In this document: piece by piece, positions 18,604 through 25,559 of the stretch
How the letters are laid out: the number at the start of each line of letters is the position of its first letter
Position numbering within the stretch: position 1 is the stretch's first letter
Assembly (NCBI GenBank): GCA_949743955.1
Contig: CATJVQ010000060.1
Span: 1-64,000 of the forward strand
DNA: 64,000 bases
Direction of reading: 5' to 3'
DNA from: an uncultured Oscillospiraceae bacterium
GTDB taxonomy: Bacteria > Bacillota > Clostridia > Oscillospirales > Ruminococcaceae
The notes under the pieces: model-generated
Seen by the model: the letters and a program-made list of their open reading frames with translations, nothing else
The model's database searches: none
What the model was told of the DNA's origin: nothing
Position numbers and translations under genes: made by a program

Positions 18604-20463
18604 ATGAATCACAGGCAGAAGAAGATGCTCTGGCGCATTCTGGCGGGGACGACGCTGTTCATCCTGGCGCTGCTGCTGCCGCTGGAGGGGTGGACGCGCC
18701 TTGCGGCGTTTTTGCTCCCCTATGCCGTTGTTGGGTGGGACGTGATTTATAAAGCGGTGCGCAATATCGCGCACGGGCAGGTGTTCGACGAGAACTTCCT
18801 CATGGCGCTGGCGACTGTCGGTGCGTTCGGCACGGGCGAATATCCGGAGGGCGTGGCGGTCATGCTGTTCTATCAGGTGGGCGAGCTGTTCCAGAGCTGC
18901 GCCGTGGGCCGGTCGCGCAAATCCATTGCTTCGCTCATGGACATCCGCCCGGATTACGCGAACATTGAGCGGGAGGGCCGGCTCACGCAGGTGCCCCCGG
19001 AGGAGGTCGCGGTGGGGGATACCATCGTCGTTAAGGCGGGTGAGAAGGTGCCGCTCGATGGTGTCGTGCTCGAGGGGACGTCCTCAGTGAACACGGCCGC
19101 CCTCACGGGCGAGAGTGTCCCGCGCGATGTCGCCCCGGGCGACGATGTTGTCTCCGGATGTGTCAATCAGAGCGGACTTCTGCGCGTCCGCGTGACGAAG
19201 CCCTTCAGCGAATCCACGGTGGCGAAGATCCTCGATCTCGTGGAGAATGCCGGGAACAAGAAGGCGAAGGCCGAGCACTTCATTACCCGCTTCGCCCGCT
19301 GGTATACGCCGCTGGTTGTCTGTGCGGCGCTGCTGTTGGCAGTCCTGCCGCCGCTCGTGCTTGGCGGGGGATGGGGGGACTGGATCCACCGGGCACTCAT
19401 CTTCCTTGTCATCTCCTGCCCGTGCGCGCTGGTAATTTCGGTGCCGCTGAGCTTTTTCGGCGGCATCGGCGGGGCGTCGAAATGCGGCATACTTGTCAAA
19501 GGCGGCAATTATCTGGAGCTGCTGGCTGATGCGCAGATCGTCGTTTTCGATAAGACTGGCACGCTGACGCGCGGTGTCTTTAACGTGACAACCATCCACC
19601 CCGACGTGATTTCCGAGGCGCAGCTTCTGGAGATGGCCGCCCTCGCCGAGGGGTATTCGGATCATCCGATTTCCCGCTCCATCCGCGAGGCGTATGGGAT
19701 GGATCTGGAGCTTTCCCGCGTGGGGAAGGTGGTGGAGCTGCCGGGACGCGGCGTCCGGGCGCTGGTGGATGGAAAAGAGGTCTGCGCCGGCAACGATAAG
19801 TTCATGGACGATATAGGCGTCGCGTGGCACCCATGTCACAGGCTGGGCACGACAGTCCACGTAGCGCTGGACGGCGCCTATGTGGGGCATCTGGTGATTT
19901 CGGACGAGGTGAAGCCCGACGCGGAGGAGGGCATCCGCGCGCTCAAGGCGGAAGGGGTGCAGAAAACAGTCATGCTCACGGGCGACGCGAAGGCTGTGGG
20001 CGAGGACGTCGCGCGCCGGCTGGGAATGGACGAGGCGCATACCCAGCTCCTGCCGGCGGACAAGGTGGACTGTGTGGAGGCACTGCTGACAGAGAAGACC
20101 GGGAAGGGCAAGCTCTGCTTCGTGGGCGACGGTATCAACGACGCGCCCGTGCTCTCCCGGGCGGACATCGGCATCGCGATGGGCGCGCTCGGGTCGGACG
20201 CGGCGATTGAAGCGGCGGACGTGGTGCTCATGGACGACAAACCCTCGAAGATAGCGCTTGCCATGCGCATCTCGCGCCGGACGCTGCGCATTGTCCGGCA
20301 GAACATCGTGTTCGCGCTGGCGGTGAAGGCGATCGTCCTGCTGCTGGGGGCGCTGGGAATGGCGAATATGTGGGAGGCTGTGTTTGCCGATGTGGGCGTT
20401 TCGGTGATTGCCATCCTCAATGCCTCGCGTGCGCTGCGGGTCCCGGACAGCGCGAATTCGTGA
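18604..20463 (+). CDS. cadA: Zn/Cd/Pb-exporting P1B-type ATPase
   Basis: Membrane pump that exports Zn2+, Cd2+ or Pb2+ using ATP. Motifs: SCPCALVISVPLSFFGG (the CPC metal site in helix 6), phosphorylation site DKTGTLT, TGES in the actuator domain, SDHPISRSI (HP motif), and hinge VGDGINDAPVL. The last helices contain the conserved Lys (ALAVKAIVLLLG) and Asp (EAVFADVGVSVIAILNASR) of the zinc group. Its 619 residues lack any N-terminal HMA domain, which is encoded just upstream as a separate protein. It overlaps sfp by 4 bases. Confidence 0.93.
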   Translation: MNHRQKKMLWRILAGTTLFILALLLPLEGWTRLAAFLLPYAVVGWDVIYKAVRNIAHGQVFDENFLMALATVGAFGTGEYPEGVAVMLFYQVGELFQSCAVGRSRKSIASLMDIRPDYANIEREGRLTQVPPEEVAVGDTIVVKAGEKVPLDGVVLEGTSSVNTAALTGESVPRDVAPGDDVVSGCVNQSGLLRVRVTKPFSESTVAKILDLVENAGNKKAKAEHFITRFARWYTPLVVCAALLLAVLPPLVLGGGWGDWIHRALIFLVISCPCALVISVPLSFFGGIGGASKCGILVKGGNYLELLADAQIVVFDKTGTLTRGVFNVTTIHPDVISEAQLLEMAALAEGYSDHPISRSIREAYGMDLELSRVGKVVELPGRGVRALVDGKEVCAGNDKFMDDIGVAWHPCHRLGTTVHVALDGAYVGHLVISDEVKPDAEEGIRALKAEGVQKTVMLTGDAKAVGEDVARRLGMDEAHTQLLPADKVDCVEALLTEKTGKGKLCFVGDGINDAPVLSRADIGIAMGALGSDAAIEAADVVLMDDKPSKIALAMRISRRTLRIVRQNIVFALAVKAIVLLLGALGMANMWEAVFADVGVSVIAILNASRALRVPDSANS

Positions 20464-21038
20464 TTTACATCAGCCGTCTGCCGGTTCTGCCGAAGGATGC
20501 TCCCCGGCAGACGGTCCTCTGCACACACGCCGCAGCCCTTCGCCTTTTGGAGGAGGGGCTGCGGCGCGAATATGGTTTAAGCCGGAACGAAATCTGGTAC
20601 GCGCGAGGGGAAAACGGGAAACCGTACCTCGCGGGGCGGCCGGACATCTTTTTTAACATCACGCACTGCCGGGGCCTTATCGCATGTGTCCTCGCGCACG
20701 TACCGGTCGGGATCGACGCCGAACCCATCCGCCCGCGGCCCGAGAGGGTGCAGAAGCGGGTATTCACCCCGCAGGAACAGCGCTGGATAGAGGAGAGCGG
20801 TAATCCGAATGAGGTGTTCTTCCGCCTCTGGACACTTAAAGAGAGCTTTGTCAAGGCTGTTGGGCAGGGGATATCCTACGGTCTTGAGCGTGTCCCCATC
20901 TGCATGGATACGGATGGGGCATTTGCCTCGTCCGATCCGGAGTATACGTTCGAGCAGTGTATCCTCTGGGGGGAGTATATCGTCTCCGTTTGCCGTTCAG
21001 CTATGCCGCATGATTCAGCAGATCGTGCAGATAAATAA
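20460..21038 (+). CDS. Sfp-type 4'-phosphopantetheinyl transferase
   Basis: Transfers phosphopantetheine from CoA to a serine of carrier proteins. The 192-residue product has the family motifs VGIDAEPIRPR (Asp/Glu magnesium site) and RLWTLKESFVKAVGQGI (W-x-x-KE-x-x-x-K). The start is the GTG at 20460, sharing GTGA with the stop of cadA, so translation is coupled to a metal pump with no evident functional link. Target carriers are not in the window. The 3' end overlaps the convergent aroQ gene by 38 bases. Confidence 0.9.
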   Translation: MIYISRLPVLPKDAPRQTVLCTHAAALRLLEEGLRREYGLSRNEIWYARGENGKPYLAGRPDIFFNITHCRGLIACVLAHVPVGIDAEPIRPRPERVQKRVFTPQEQRWIEESGNPNEVFFRLWTLKESFVKAVGQGISYGLERVPICMDTDGAFASSDPEYTFEQCILWGEYIVSVCRSAMPHDSADRADK

Positions 21039-21441
21039 GCGCCTGACGGTACCCCTCGAAGCCGAGGCCGATAAAGGATTTGACACAGGCCATGCCGGCA
21101 TAGGAGATATGGCGGAAGGACTCGCGCTCGTTGACGTTTGTAAGGTGCACCTCCACCGCGGGCAGCGAGACAGCCTTGAGCGCATCGAGAATGGCGACAC
21201 TTGTGTGCGTATAAGCGGCGGGATTGATGACGATGCCGTCCATGCGCCCGTAAGCGCCCTGAATCGCGTCGACAATGGCGCCTTCGCTGTTGGACTGGAA
21301 GCATTCGACATCTATGCCGAGCGGGGCGGCGGCGTCCCGAACGAAGGCGAGCAGGGCTTCATAATCCTGTTTGCCGTACAGCTCCTTTTCCCGGATGCCG
21401 AGCATGTTGAGGTTGGGGCCGTTAATGACGAGAATCTTCAT
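21001..21441 (-). CDS. aroQ: 3-Dehydroquinate dehydratase, type II
   Basis: Third step of the shikimate pathway: dehydration of 3-dehydroquinate, as a dodecamer. The 146 residues carry ILVINGPNLNMLGIREKELYG with the catalytic Tyr, the ECFQSNSEGAIVDAIQ segment, INPAAYTHTSVAILDAL and the catalytic His region VEVHLTNVNERESFRH. AAAGGAA precedes the ATG. It is the last gene of the leftward dam-radC-aroQ run, 18 bases after radC; no other shikimate gene is near. Confidence 0.95.
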   Translation of the reverse strand: MKILVINGPNLNMLGIREKELYGKQDYEALLAFVRDAAAPLGIDVECFQSNSEGAIVDAIQGAYGRMDGIVINPAAYTHTSVAILDALKAVSLPAVEVHLTNVNERESFRHISYAGMACVKSFIGLGFEGYRQALIYLHDLLNHAA

Positions 21442-21459
21442 AGAAAAGGTTCCTTTCGC

Positions 21460-22197
21460 TTAAGAATTCCAGAGTCCGATGACGGCGGACTCCCGCATGG
21501 AGAAATAGCCGCGTCCGTCGGGAAGCTGCGCGCCGACGATGATGTGATCGAGCAGCTCAATTCCCAGCGGACGCAGGATGTCCATTAACTCCTGTGTGAC
21601 GCGGATATCGTCCCGGGAGGGTACGGCGTCCCCTTCCGGATGGTTGTGCGCCAGAAGGACCCGCACCGCGCCCACAGAGAGCGCGATATTGACAACCTCG
21701 CGAAACGGGAGATTGACAGCGTTGACCGTCCCCGTAGAGACAGTCTGGACAGAGAGCAGTGTATTCGCGTTGGAGAGGCATGCCATCACAAGCGTCTCCA
21801 CACGCCGGTCGACGACCCGCAGGTACACCTCCCGCGCAAGATCCTCCTCGAGCTCCCGGAGAGAACGATAGCGGGTGCGGCTCTGCTTTGAGCGGCGGTA
21901 CAGCCGGAAAACGGACGGCAGTGAGGAGAGGAAGAGGGCTGTTGTCTCGCCGACACCGTCCACCCCACAGAGATCGCGGGGATGAGCGTCGAGCACACCG
22001 GCGAAGGAGCCGAAGCGGTTGATCAGCGCATGGGCAAGGGCGTTGACGTCGCCGCGCGGAATGGTGTGAAACAGCAGATATTCCAGCACCTCATGTTCAG
22101 GCATCCCCTCAAGGCCAAGCTCGGCGACCTTTGAGCGCACTCGGCTGCGATGGCCGGAATGCGGGTTATTGGCCGCTTCTCCAAGCGGTTTAGTCAT
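21460..22197 (-). CDS. radC: RadC/MPN-type JAB domain protein
   Basis: RadC-like protein with an N-terminal helix-hairpin-helix region (about 35-90, LCGVDGVGETTALFLSSL) and a JAB/MPN metalloprotease-like domain. The JAMM residues are in LLAHNHPEGDAVPSRDD around residues 178-192 (HxH-x7-D), with the upstream Glu candidate in the preceding strand. Despite the name its role in DNA repair is not established. Length 245 is normal. It overlaps dam by 4 bases, so a link to DNA metabolism is plausible. Confidence 0.9.
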   Translation of the reverse strand: MTKPLGEAANNPHSGHRSRVRSKVAELGLEGMPEHEVLEYLLFHTIPRGDVNALAHALINRFGSFAGVLDAHPRDLCGVDGVGETTALFLSSLPSVFRLYRRSKQSRTRYRSLRELEEDLAREVYLRVVDRRVETLVMACLSNANTLLSVQTVSTGTVNAVNLPFREVVNIALSVGAVRVLLAHNHPEGDAVPSRDDIRVTQELMDILRPLGIELLDHIIVGAQLPDGRGYFSMRESAVIGLWNS

Positions 22198-23030
22198 GAT
22201 CCGGCCTCCTTCTTCGTTTCCGCAGCGGGAGGGATGGAGATGATGAGATCCGAGCCGGTTCGTCCGCCGCCGTTGCGGGAAATGGATCGCCGGGCCTTGA
22301 CTGTCTCCATCTGAAAAGGGGCATAAAGTTCACAGATGAGCGGATGGACAGCGCTTGTAAAGAGGATATGGCATCCGCGCTTGTGCAGGCGGGAGACAGT
22401 CTCGGCCAGCGCGATGTGTTCCTTTTGCCCGAACGGCTTCTTCGTATACCGCCCGAAGCCGGAGGACTCCGGAAGCGCTAGATAGGGCGGATCGAGAAAG
22501 ATAAAATCCCCCTCCTGCGCGTAAAGCTCCAGTATGGGGGCGTAATCGCTGCACAGAATATCGGCGCTTTGGAGCGCCGCCCCGGCGGCGTATAATGCGT
22601 CGCGGTCACAGAGCGTCGGGTTTTTGTATCTGCCGTAGGGGACATTGAACTGCCCCCGGCGGTTGATCCGGTACAGGCCGTTAAAACAGGTCCGGTTTAA
22701 ATAGAGGGTCCGCGCCGCCGCCTGCGGGGCGGGGAGAGCGGTCCAGTCCTGCGAGCGGACGGTATAGAACATCTCCTCCGTGTTTTCATACTGTTCCAGA
22801 TAGCCGATGACAGCGCCGACATCGCGGGCGATCTGCCGGTAGACATTGATAAGTTCCGGGTTACTGTCCGCAATGACGGCATTTTCCGGCCGCAGGGCGA
22901 AAAACAGCGCCCCGCCGCCGAAGAACGGCTCAATATACCGCCCGCAGAAGGCTGGGATCTTCGGCAGCAGGGCGCTCAGAAGCTGTGTTTTGCCGCCGGC
23001 CCACTTCAAAACCGGTTTTGCTTCCCGCAT
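22194..23030 (-). CDS. dam: D12-class adenine-specific DNA methyltransferase (Dam type)
   Basis: N6-adenine methylase of the D12/Dam family. The AdoMet-binding FxGxG motif occurs as PFFGGGALFFAL near residue 35-46, the N-terminal motif X as PVLKWAGGKTQLL (6-18), and the catalytic DPPY as FIFLDPPYLALP near 174. The 278 residues match the family; the recognition sequence (GATC or another) cannot be told. No restriction endonuclease partner lies nearby, so it is an orphan methylase. ATG has AGGAG 8 bases before. The promoter and first 31 codons recur 1.2 kb upstream. Confidence 0.92.
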   Translation of the reverse strand: MREAKPVLKWAGGKTQLLSALLPKIPAFCGRYIEPFFGGGALFFALRPENAVIADSNPELINVYRQIARDVGAVIGYLEQYENTEEMFYTVRSQDWTALPAPQAAARTLYLNRTCFNGLYRINRRGQFNVPYGRYKNPTLCDRDALYAAGAALQSADILCSDYAPILELYAQEGDFIFLDPPYLALPESSGFGRYTKKPFGQKEHIALAETVSRLHKRGCHILFTSAVHPLICELYAPFQMETVKARRSISRNGGGRTGSDLIISIPPAAETKKEAGS

Positions 23031-23222
23031 GATTCCTAGCTCCTGTACAGTTTCGTCTGAACGGTTTCATTATAGCGCAAAAGCGAAGCGATTGTGCTAT
23101 AATTGGCCATGCCCATAGGGCGGCCAAAAAGATTAAACAATAACCGCTTGCGGTTATTATAGCACAAATTCGACAAAATCTCAACATTACCGCGGAAAAC
23201 AGACAGCGGCGGCTTTGGCCGG
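22934..23222 (-). repeat. Direct repeat copy A: dam promoter and 5' coding region
   Basis: This segment and 24173-24455 are clearly homologous over the first 31 dam codons, the ribosome site, the leader (GGCCATGCCC...GGCGGCC) and the promoter. By eye about nine in ten bases match over the coding and ribosome-site part, less upstream. Both copies have the same orientation and bracket the unknown gene at 23476-24144. Confidence 0.85.
23156..23184 (-). promoter_or_regulatory. Promoter of dam-radC-aroQ
   Basis: Leftward TTGAGA (23179-23184), 17-base spacer, TATAAT (23156-23161). An AATAACCGC/GCGGTTATT hairpin directly follows in the leader. A second TATAAT-like box nearer the gene (around 23070) lacks a clear -35. 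Confidence 0.6.
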
Positions 23223-23256
23223 GGATGATGAGCGGCCTCAATTTTGCGGAGTGAAT

Positions 23257-23346
23257 ATGGGTACAATAAACATGTCAGCGCTCAACTTTACAACGGCTAT
23301 CGCGCCGCAAAAGGATCGCGATGACGGTTTTCTGCGGCGCATCTGA
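23257..23346 (+). CDS. Possible small ORF (29 aa)
   Basis: ATG at 23257 follows GCGGAGTGAAT and opens 29 codons (MGTINMSALNFTTAIAPQKD...) to a TGA at 23344. No family is recognised. The rest of 23031-23475 holds the dam promoter and leader and shows no further gene. The call depends only on the ribosome site and an amphipathic-looking peptide, so it may be chance. Confidence 0.2.
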   Translation: MGTINMSALNFTTAIAPQKDRDDGFLRRI

Positions 23347-23408
23347 TTTGTTAAATTTTTGAGGATTGCCATAGGGAATGGAAACGTTTTGGATTCATGG
23401 AGTATGAA

Positions 23409-23465
23409 GCATCAATCAAAGGGCGGATACCAAATCAAATTGGATATCCGCCCTTTGATTGATGC
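23409..23465. repeat. 21-bp perfect inverted repeat (long hairpin)
   Basis: Arms 23409-23429 and 23445-23465 are exact reverse complements (GCATCAATCAAAGGGCGGATA), with a 15-base loop that can pair further through CCAA/TTGG. It lies 11 bases beyond the stop of the unknown gene. No T-run follows on the leftward side, so it is not a standard terminator; it may stabilise the mRNA end or be a mobile-element trace. Confidence 0.85.
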
Positions 23466-23475
23466 CGCCCTTACT

Positions 23476-24144
23476 TTATATCTTCCTGTCAAAAGATGGC
23501 TTCTCCTCCGGGCAATCCGGCAGCGCTTCCAGTTCCTCCCCTTTGCCGTTTTTCAGGGAACGGTACGTATTAAAATAAATTCCATAAATCTCCTTTTCCT
23601 TTTCCCGTTCCGCCGGAGTCCTTTCACACGCCCACCCGTATCCCGGACCGAGATATGTCAATGCTTTTGTGCCCTGGTAGTAAATGTCCGCGCCATGTCC
23701 CCCGCTTGTCAGGATGGGGCAGGTCAGCGTTCCACCCCCTGCCAGCGCAAATTTCTTTTCGGCAAGACTATCCGTCCTCCCGTCTGCAGACTCCAGAAAG
23801 TCAAGCAGTGTCAGCTCCCCGATCCCCCTGCATTTCGGATTGCCGCCCTGCCCCTTCAGCGCATTTTCAGCCTGCCGGTACAACGCTTTCCTATCGGGCG
23901 ATACGTCAGATATGTATTTCGTACATAACCTCTCCCTCTGGCTGTGGATATACTCCAACTCCTTCTTGTCTGTGGTTCCCGCAGCCCTCCGTGCCAGTTC
24001 CTTGATCTCCTCCGTAAACTCCGCCTTTGATCTGCCGCTTTTCCCTGCGCTTGGGATCAAGGACCAGTCAGGCCCTCTGCCGCTCAGTGACATGCTGCGT
24101 TTCGGATTTACAGAATTCACCATACCCGATATTGAAATCCCCAT
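23476..24144 (-). CDS. Unrecognised 222-residue protein beside dam
   Basis: I do not recognise this family. The product is soluble-looking, without signal peptide or membrane helix, Gly/Lys/Glu-rich, with a possible helical stretch around 40-110 and Cys residues scattered. Notable segments are KCRGIGELTLLDFLESADGR, LTCPILTSGGHGADIYYQG and YLGPGYGWACERTPAEREKE; the Gly-rich middle could be a catalytic or binding loop, but that is a guess. GTGAGG precedes the ATG by 7 bases. Its promoter and leader are a copy of those of dam, including 31 dam codons ending in TAA 28 bases before its start. Base composition is lower in GC than the neighbours, consistent with acquisition. Confidence 0.65.
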   Translation of the reverse strand: MGISISGMVNSVNPKRSMSLSGRGPDWSLIPSAGKSGRSKAEFTEEIKELARRAAGTTDKKELEYIHSQRERLCTKYISDVSPDRKALYRQAENALKGQGGNPKCRGIGELTLLDFLESADGRTDSLAEKKFALAGGGTLTCPILTSGGHGADIYYQGTKALTYLGPGYGWACERTPAEREKEKEIYGIYFNTYRSLKNGKGEELEALPDCPEEKPSFDRKI

Positions 24145-24172
24145 GAGTCCGCCTCACTTCTCCTTTTTACGT

Positions 24173-24268
24173 TTACCGCCCATAGGAGGCCGGGATTTTC
24201 GGCAGCAGAGCACTCAGAAGCTGTGTTTTGCCGCCAGCCCACTTCAAAACCGGTTTTGTTCCCCGCAT
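24173..24268 (-). pseudogene. Truncated dam 5' copy (31 codons)
   Basis: ATG at 24268, with the same CAGGAGC ribosome site as dam, opens a peptide matching dam residues 1-31 (MRGTKPVLKWAGGKTQLLSA ...) and then meets TAA exactly where similarity to dam ends (after the codons for GR). It may be translated as a short leader upstream of the unknown gene. Without the AdoMet and catalytic motifs it has no methylase activity. Confidence 0.8.
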
Positions 24269-24397
24269 GATTCCCGGCTCCTGTACAGTTTCGGCTGAAT
24301 ATGTTCATGGACAGCACAAAAGCGGAGCATCTGTACTGTCATTGGCCATGCCCGCAGGGCGGCCAGAAAGATCAAATAATAAGAACTGTCTATGGCT

Positions 24398-24426
24398 ATT
24401 ATAGCACGGATTTGACAGAATTTCAA
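24398..24426 (-). promoter_or_regulatory. Promoter of the unknown gene (copy of dam promoter)
   Basis: Leftward TTGAAA (24421-24426), 17-base spacer, TATAAT (24398-24403); same layout as the dam promoter at 23156-23184. Confidence 0.6.
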
Positions 24427-24458
24427 CACTGGCACGGGAAACGGACAGAGCGGCGGAA

Positions 24459-24491
24459 GATGATTTCCGAACTTTAGATTCAGAAATCATC
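24459..24491. repeat. Inverted repeat between divergent promoters
   Basis: GATGATTTC and GAAATCATC are perfect 9-base arms 15 bases apart, placed between the leftward dam-copy promoter and the rightward padR promoter. It may be a regulator site or a weak terminator; a T-rich stretch follows rightward. Confidence 0.4.
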
Positions 24492-24505
24492 CCCCTAACT
24501 TTTTC

Positions 24506-24534
24506 TTGACTTTTACTATCAATAATAGTAATAT
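24506..24534 (+). promoter_or_regulatory. padR promoter with embedded operator
   Basis: TTGACT (24506-24511), 17-base spacer and TAATAT (24529-24534). The spacer holds TTACTAT-N5-ATAGTAA (24513-24531), a palindrome of the kind bound by PadR repressors, and a further ATAGTAAAA half-site follows at about 24540. Autorepression by PadR is likely. Confidence 0.7.
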
Positions 24535-24562
24535 TGTTAATAGTAAAAGAGGAGGCGGAAAC

Positions 24563-25090
24563 ATGGCGGCGATTGATCTAGCCATACTGGGTATCGTTTT
24601 GGAAAAGGCACAGAGCGCGTACGATATTCAAAAGGACGTAGAGGCCCATCATTTTTCCAGATGGACCGGGATCAGCACACCCTCGGTTTACCGGAAGGTG
24701 CGGGAACTGGAGAAAAAGGGGTATCTCCGAAGCGGCAGGGTCAAGGGGGACAGGGCGTCCGACAAGGCGGTATATGCGATCACGGAGGAGGGAAGAGTTT
24801 ATTTCAGACAGCTCATGGATCTCCACGCGTCGCAGGAAATCCCGATCCGGTTCGATTTCAATATGGTTGTTGTCAACCTCAGCAGGCTGGAGAAGGGGGA
24901 CGCGATGTGCCTCATTAGAAGACTGCGGGAGAATATCGAGGCATCCCGCCGCAGGTGCGCCGCATATGCGAGCGAGTATGCAGATATCCCGCTCTCCGGC
25001 CGGACAATCTTTGAGCAGCAGTGGATGCTCTGCGAGGCGCTTCTGGACTGGCTGGACACATTTGAGGGGCAGTTCCGGGATGAGGGATGA
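24563..25090 (+). CDS. PadR-family transcriptional repressor
   Basis: PadR winged-helix protein. The N-terminal domain has LAILGIVLEKAQSAYDIQKDVE and STPSVYRKVRELEKKGYLRS with the wing VYAITEEGRVYFRQL; the rest (about 90-175) is the helical PadR C-terminal dimerisation domain. ATG at 24563 follows GAGGAGG by 7 bases, giving 175 residues; an upstream start would include the operator and is unlikely. The palindrome in its promoter suggests autoregulation. It overlaps yjdF by 11 bases. The inducer is unknown. Confidence 0.88.
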   Translation: MAAIDLAILGIVLEKAQSAYDIQKDVEAHHFSRWTGISTPSVYRKVRELEKKGYLRSGRVKGDRASDKAVYAITEEGRVYFRQLMDLHASQEIPIRFDFNMVVVNLSRLEKGDAMCLIRRLRENIEASRRRCAAYASEYADIPLSGRTIFEQQWMLCEALLDWLDTFEGQFRDEG

Positions 25091-25508
25091 ACGATTGCGC
25101 GGGAGCCTGACAGTTCTCTTTGAGGATCCGTTCTGGATAGGTCTTTACGAGCGCTGGGAGGACGGAAAGTACACGGTCTGTAAATCCACATTCGGGGCGG
25201 AACCGAAGGAGTACGAGGTCGAGAAATGGCTGCAAAAAAGCTGGACACATCTTCGGTTCAGTCTGCCGGTTTTATCGGAGACACGGGGAGAAAAACGGAT
25301 AAATCCCAAGCGGATGCAGCGGGAAATCCGCAATCGGGTCAGTGCCGGTGCTGGTATTGGAACAAAGGCGCAGCAGGCGCTGAAAGCGCAGCATGAGCAG
25401 AACAAGGAGGAGAGAAAGAAGCGGAGCCGCCGGCAGCGGGAGGAGGAAAGGGATCGGCAGTACGCGCTGCACAGGGAAAAGAAACGGGCGAAGCACCGGG
25501 GAAAATAA
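25080..25508 (+). CDS. YjdF-family protein (DUF2992)
   Basis: Member of the YjdF family of Firmicutes: an N-terminal domain starting LTVLFEDPFWIGLYERWEDG with the KSTFGAEPKEYEVEKWL segment, followed by a very basic, Lys/Arg-rich helical tail (about 80-142) that suggests nucleic-acid binding. Function is unproven; B. subtilis yjdF is controlled by a riboswitch that senses azaaromatics, which I do not see here. Instead the gene is coupled to padR by an 11-base overlap, so PadR probably replaces the riboswitch. 142 residues, normal length. Confidence 0.85.
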   Translation: MRDERLRGSLTVLFEDPFWIGLYERWEDGKYTVCKSTFGAEPKEYEVEKWLQKSWTHLRFSLPVLSETRGEKRINPKRMQREIRNRVSAGAGIGTKAQQALKAQHEQNKEERKKRSRRQREEERDRQYALHREKKRAKHRGK

Positions 25509-25509
25509 T

Positions 25510-25545
25510 AACAAAAGCCGCTGCGAAACCGCAGCGGCTTTTGTT
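25510..25545. terminator. Bidirectional terminator between yjdF and melA
   Basis: Perfect 16-base arms (AACAAAAGCCGCTGCG and its complement) with an AAAC loop; the A and T ends supply T-runs in both directions, between convergent genes. Confidence 0.92.
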
Positions 25546-25559
25546 CCGGGTACAAAAAC

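Larger units (their letters stand above)
24173..24455 (-). repeat. Direct repeat copy B of dam promoter/5' region
   Basis: Partner of 22934-23222. The promoter boxes, the GGCCATGCCC-type leader and the 31-codon start are retained, with substitutions and small length changes in the promoter-proximal part. Together the two copies form direct repeats of nearly 290 bases about 1.24 kb apart. Confidence 0.85.

Noticed and set aside
20370..20459. Longer N-terminus for the Sfp-type protein
   Set aside because: It would overlap cadA by about 90 bases in another frame; the GTG at 20460 is coupled to the cadA stop and fits the family start.
25081..25100. yjdF riboswitch at the yjdF start
   Set aside because: yjdF overlaps padR, so no space for the element exists, and none is evident before padR.
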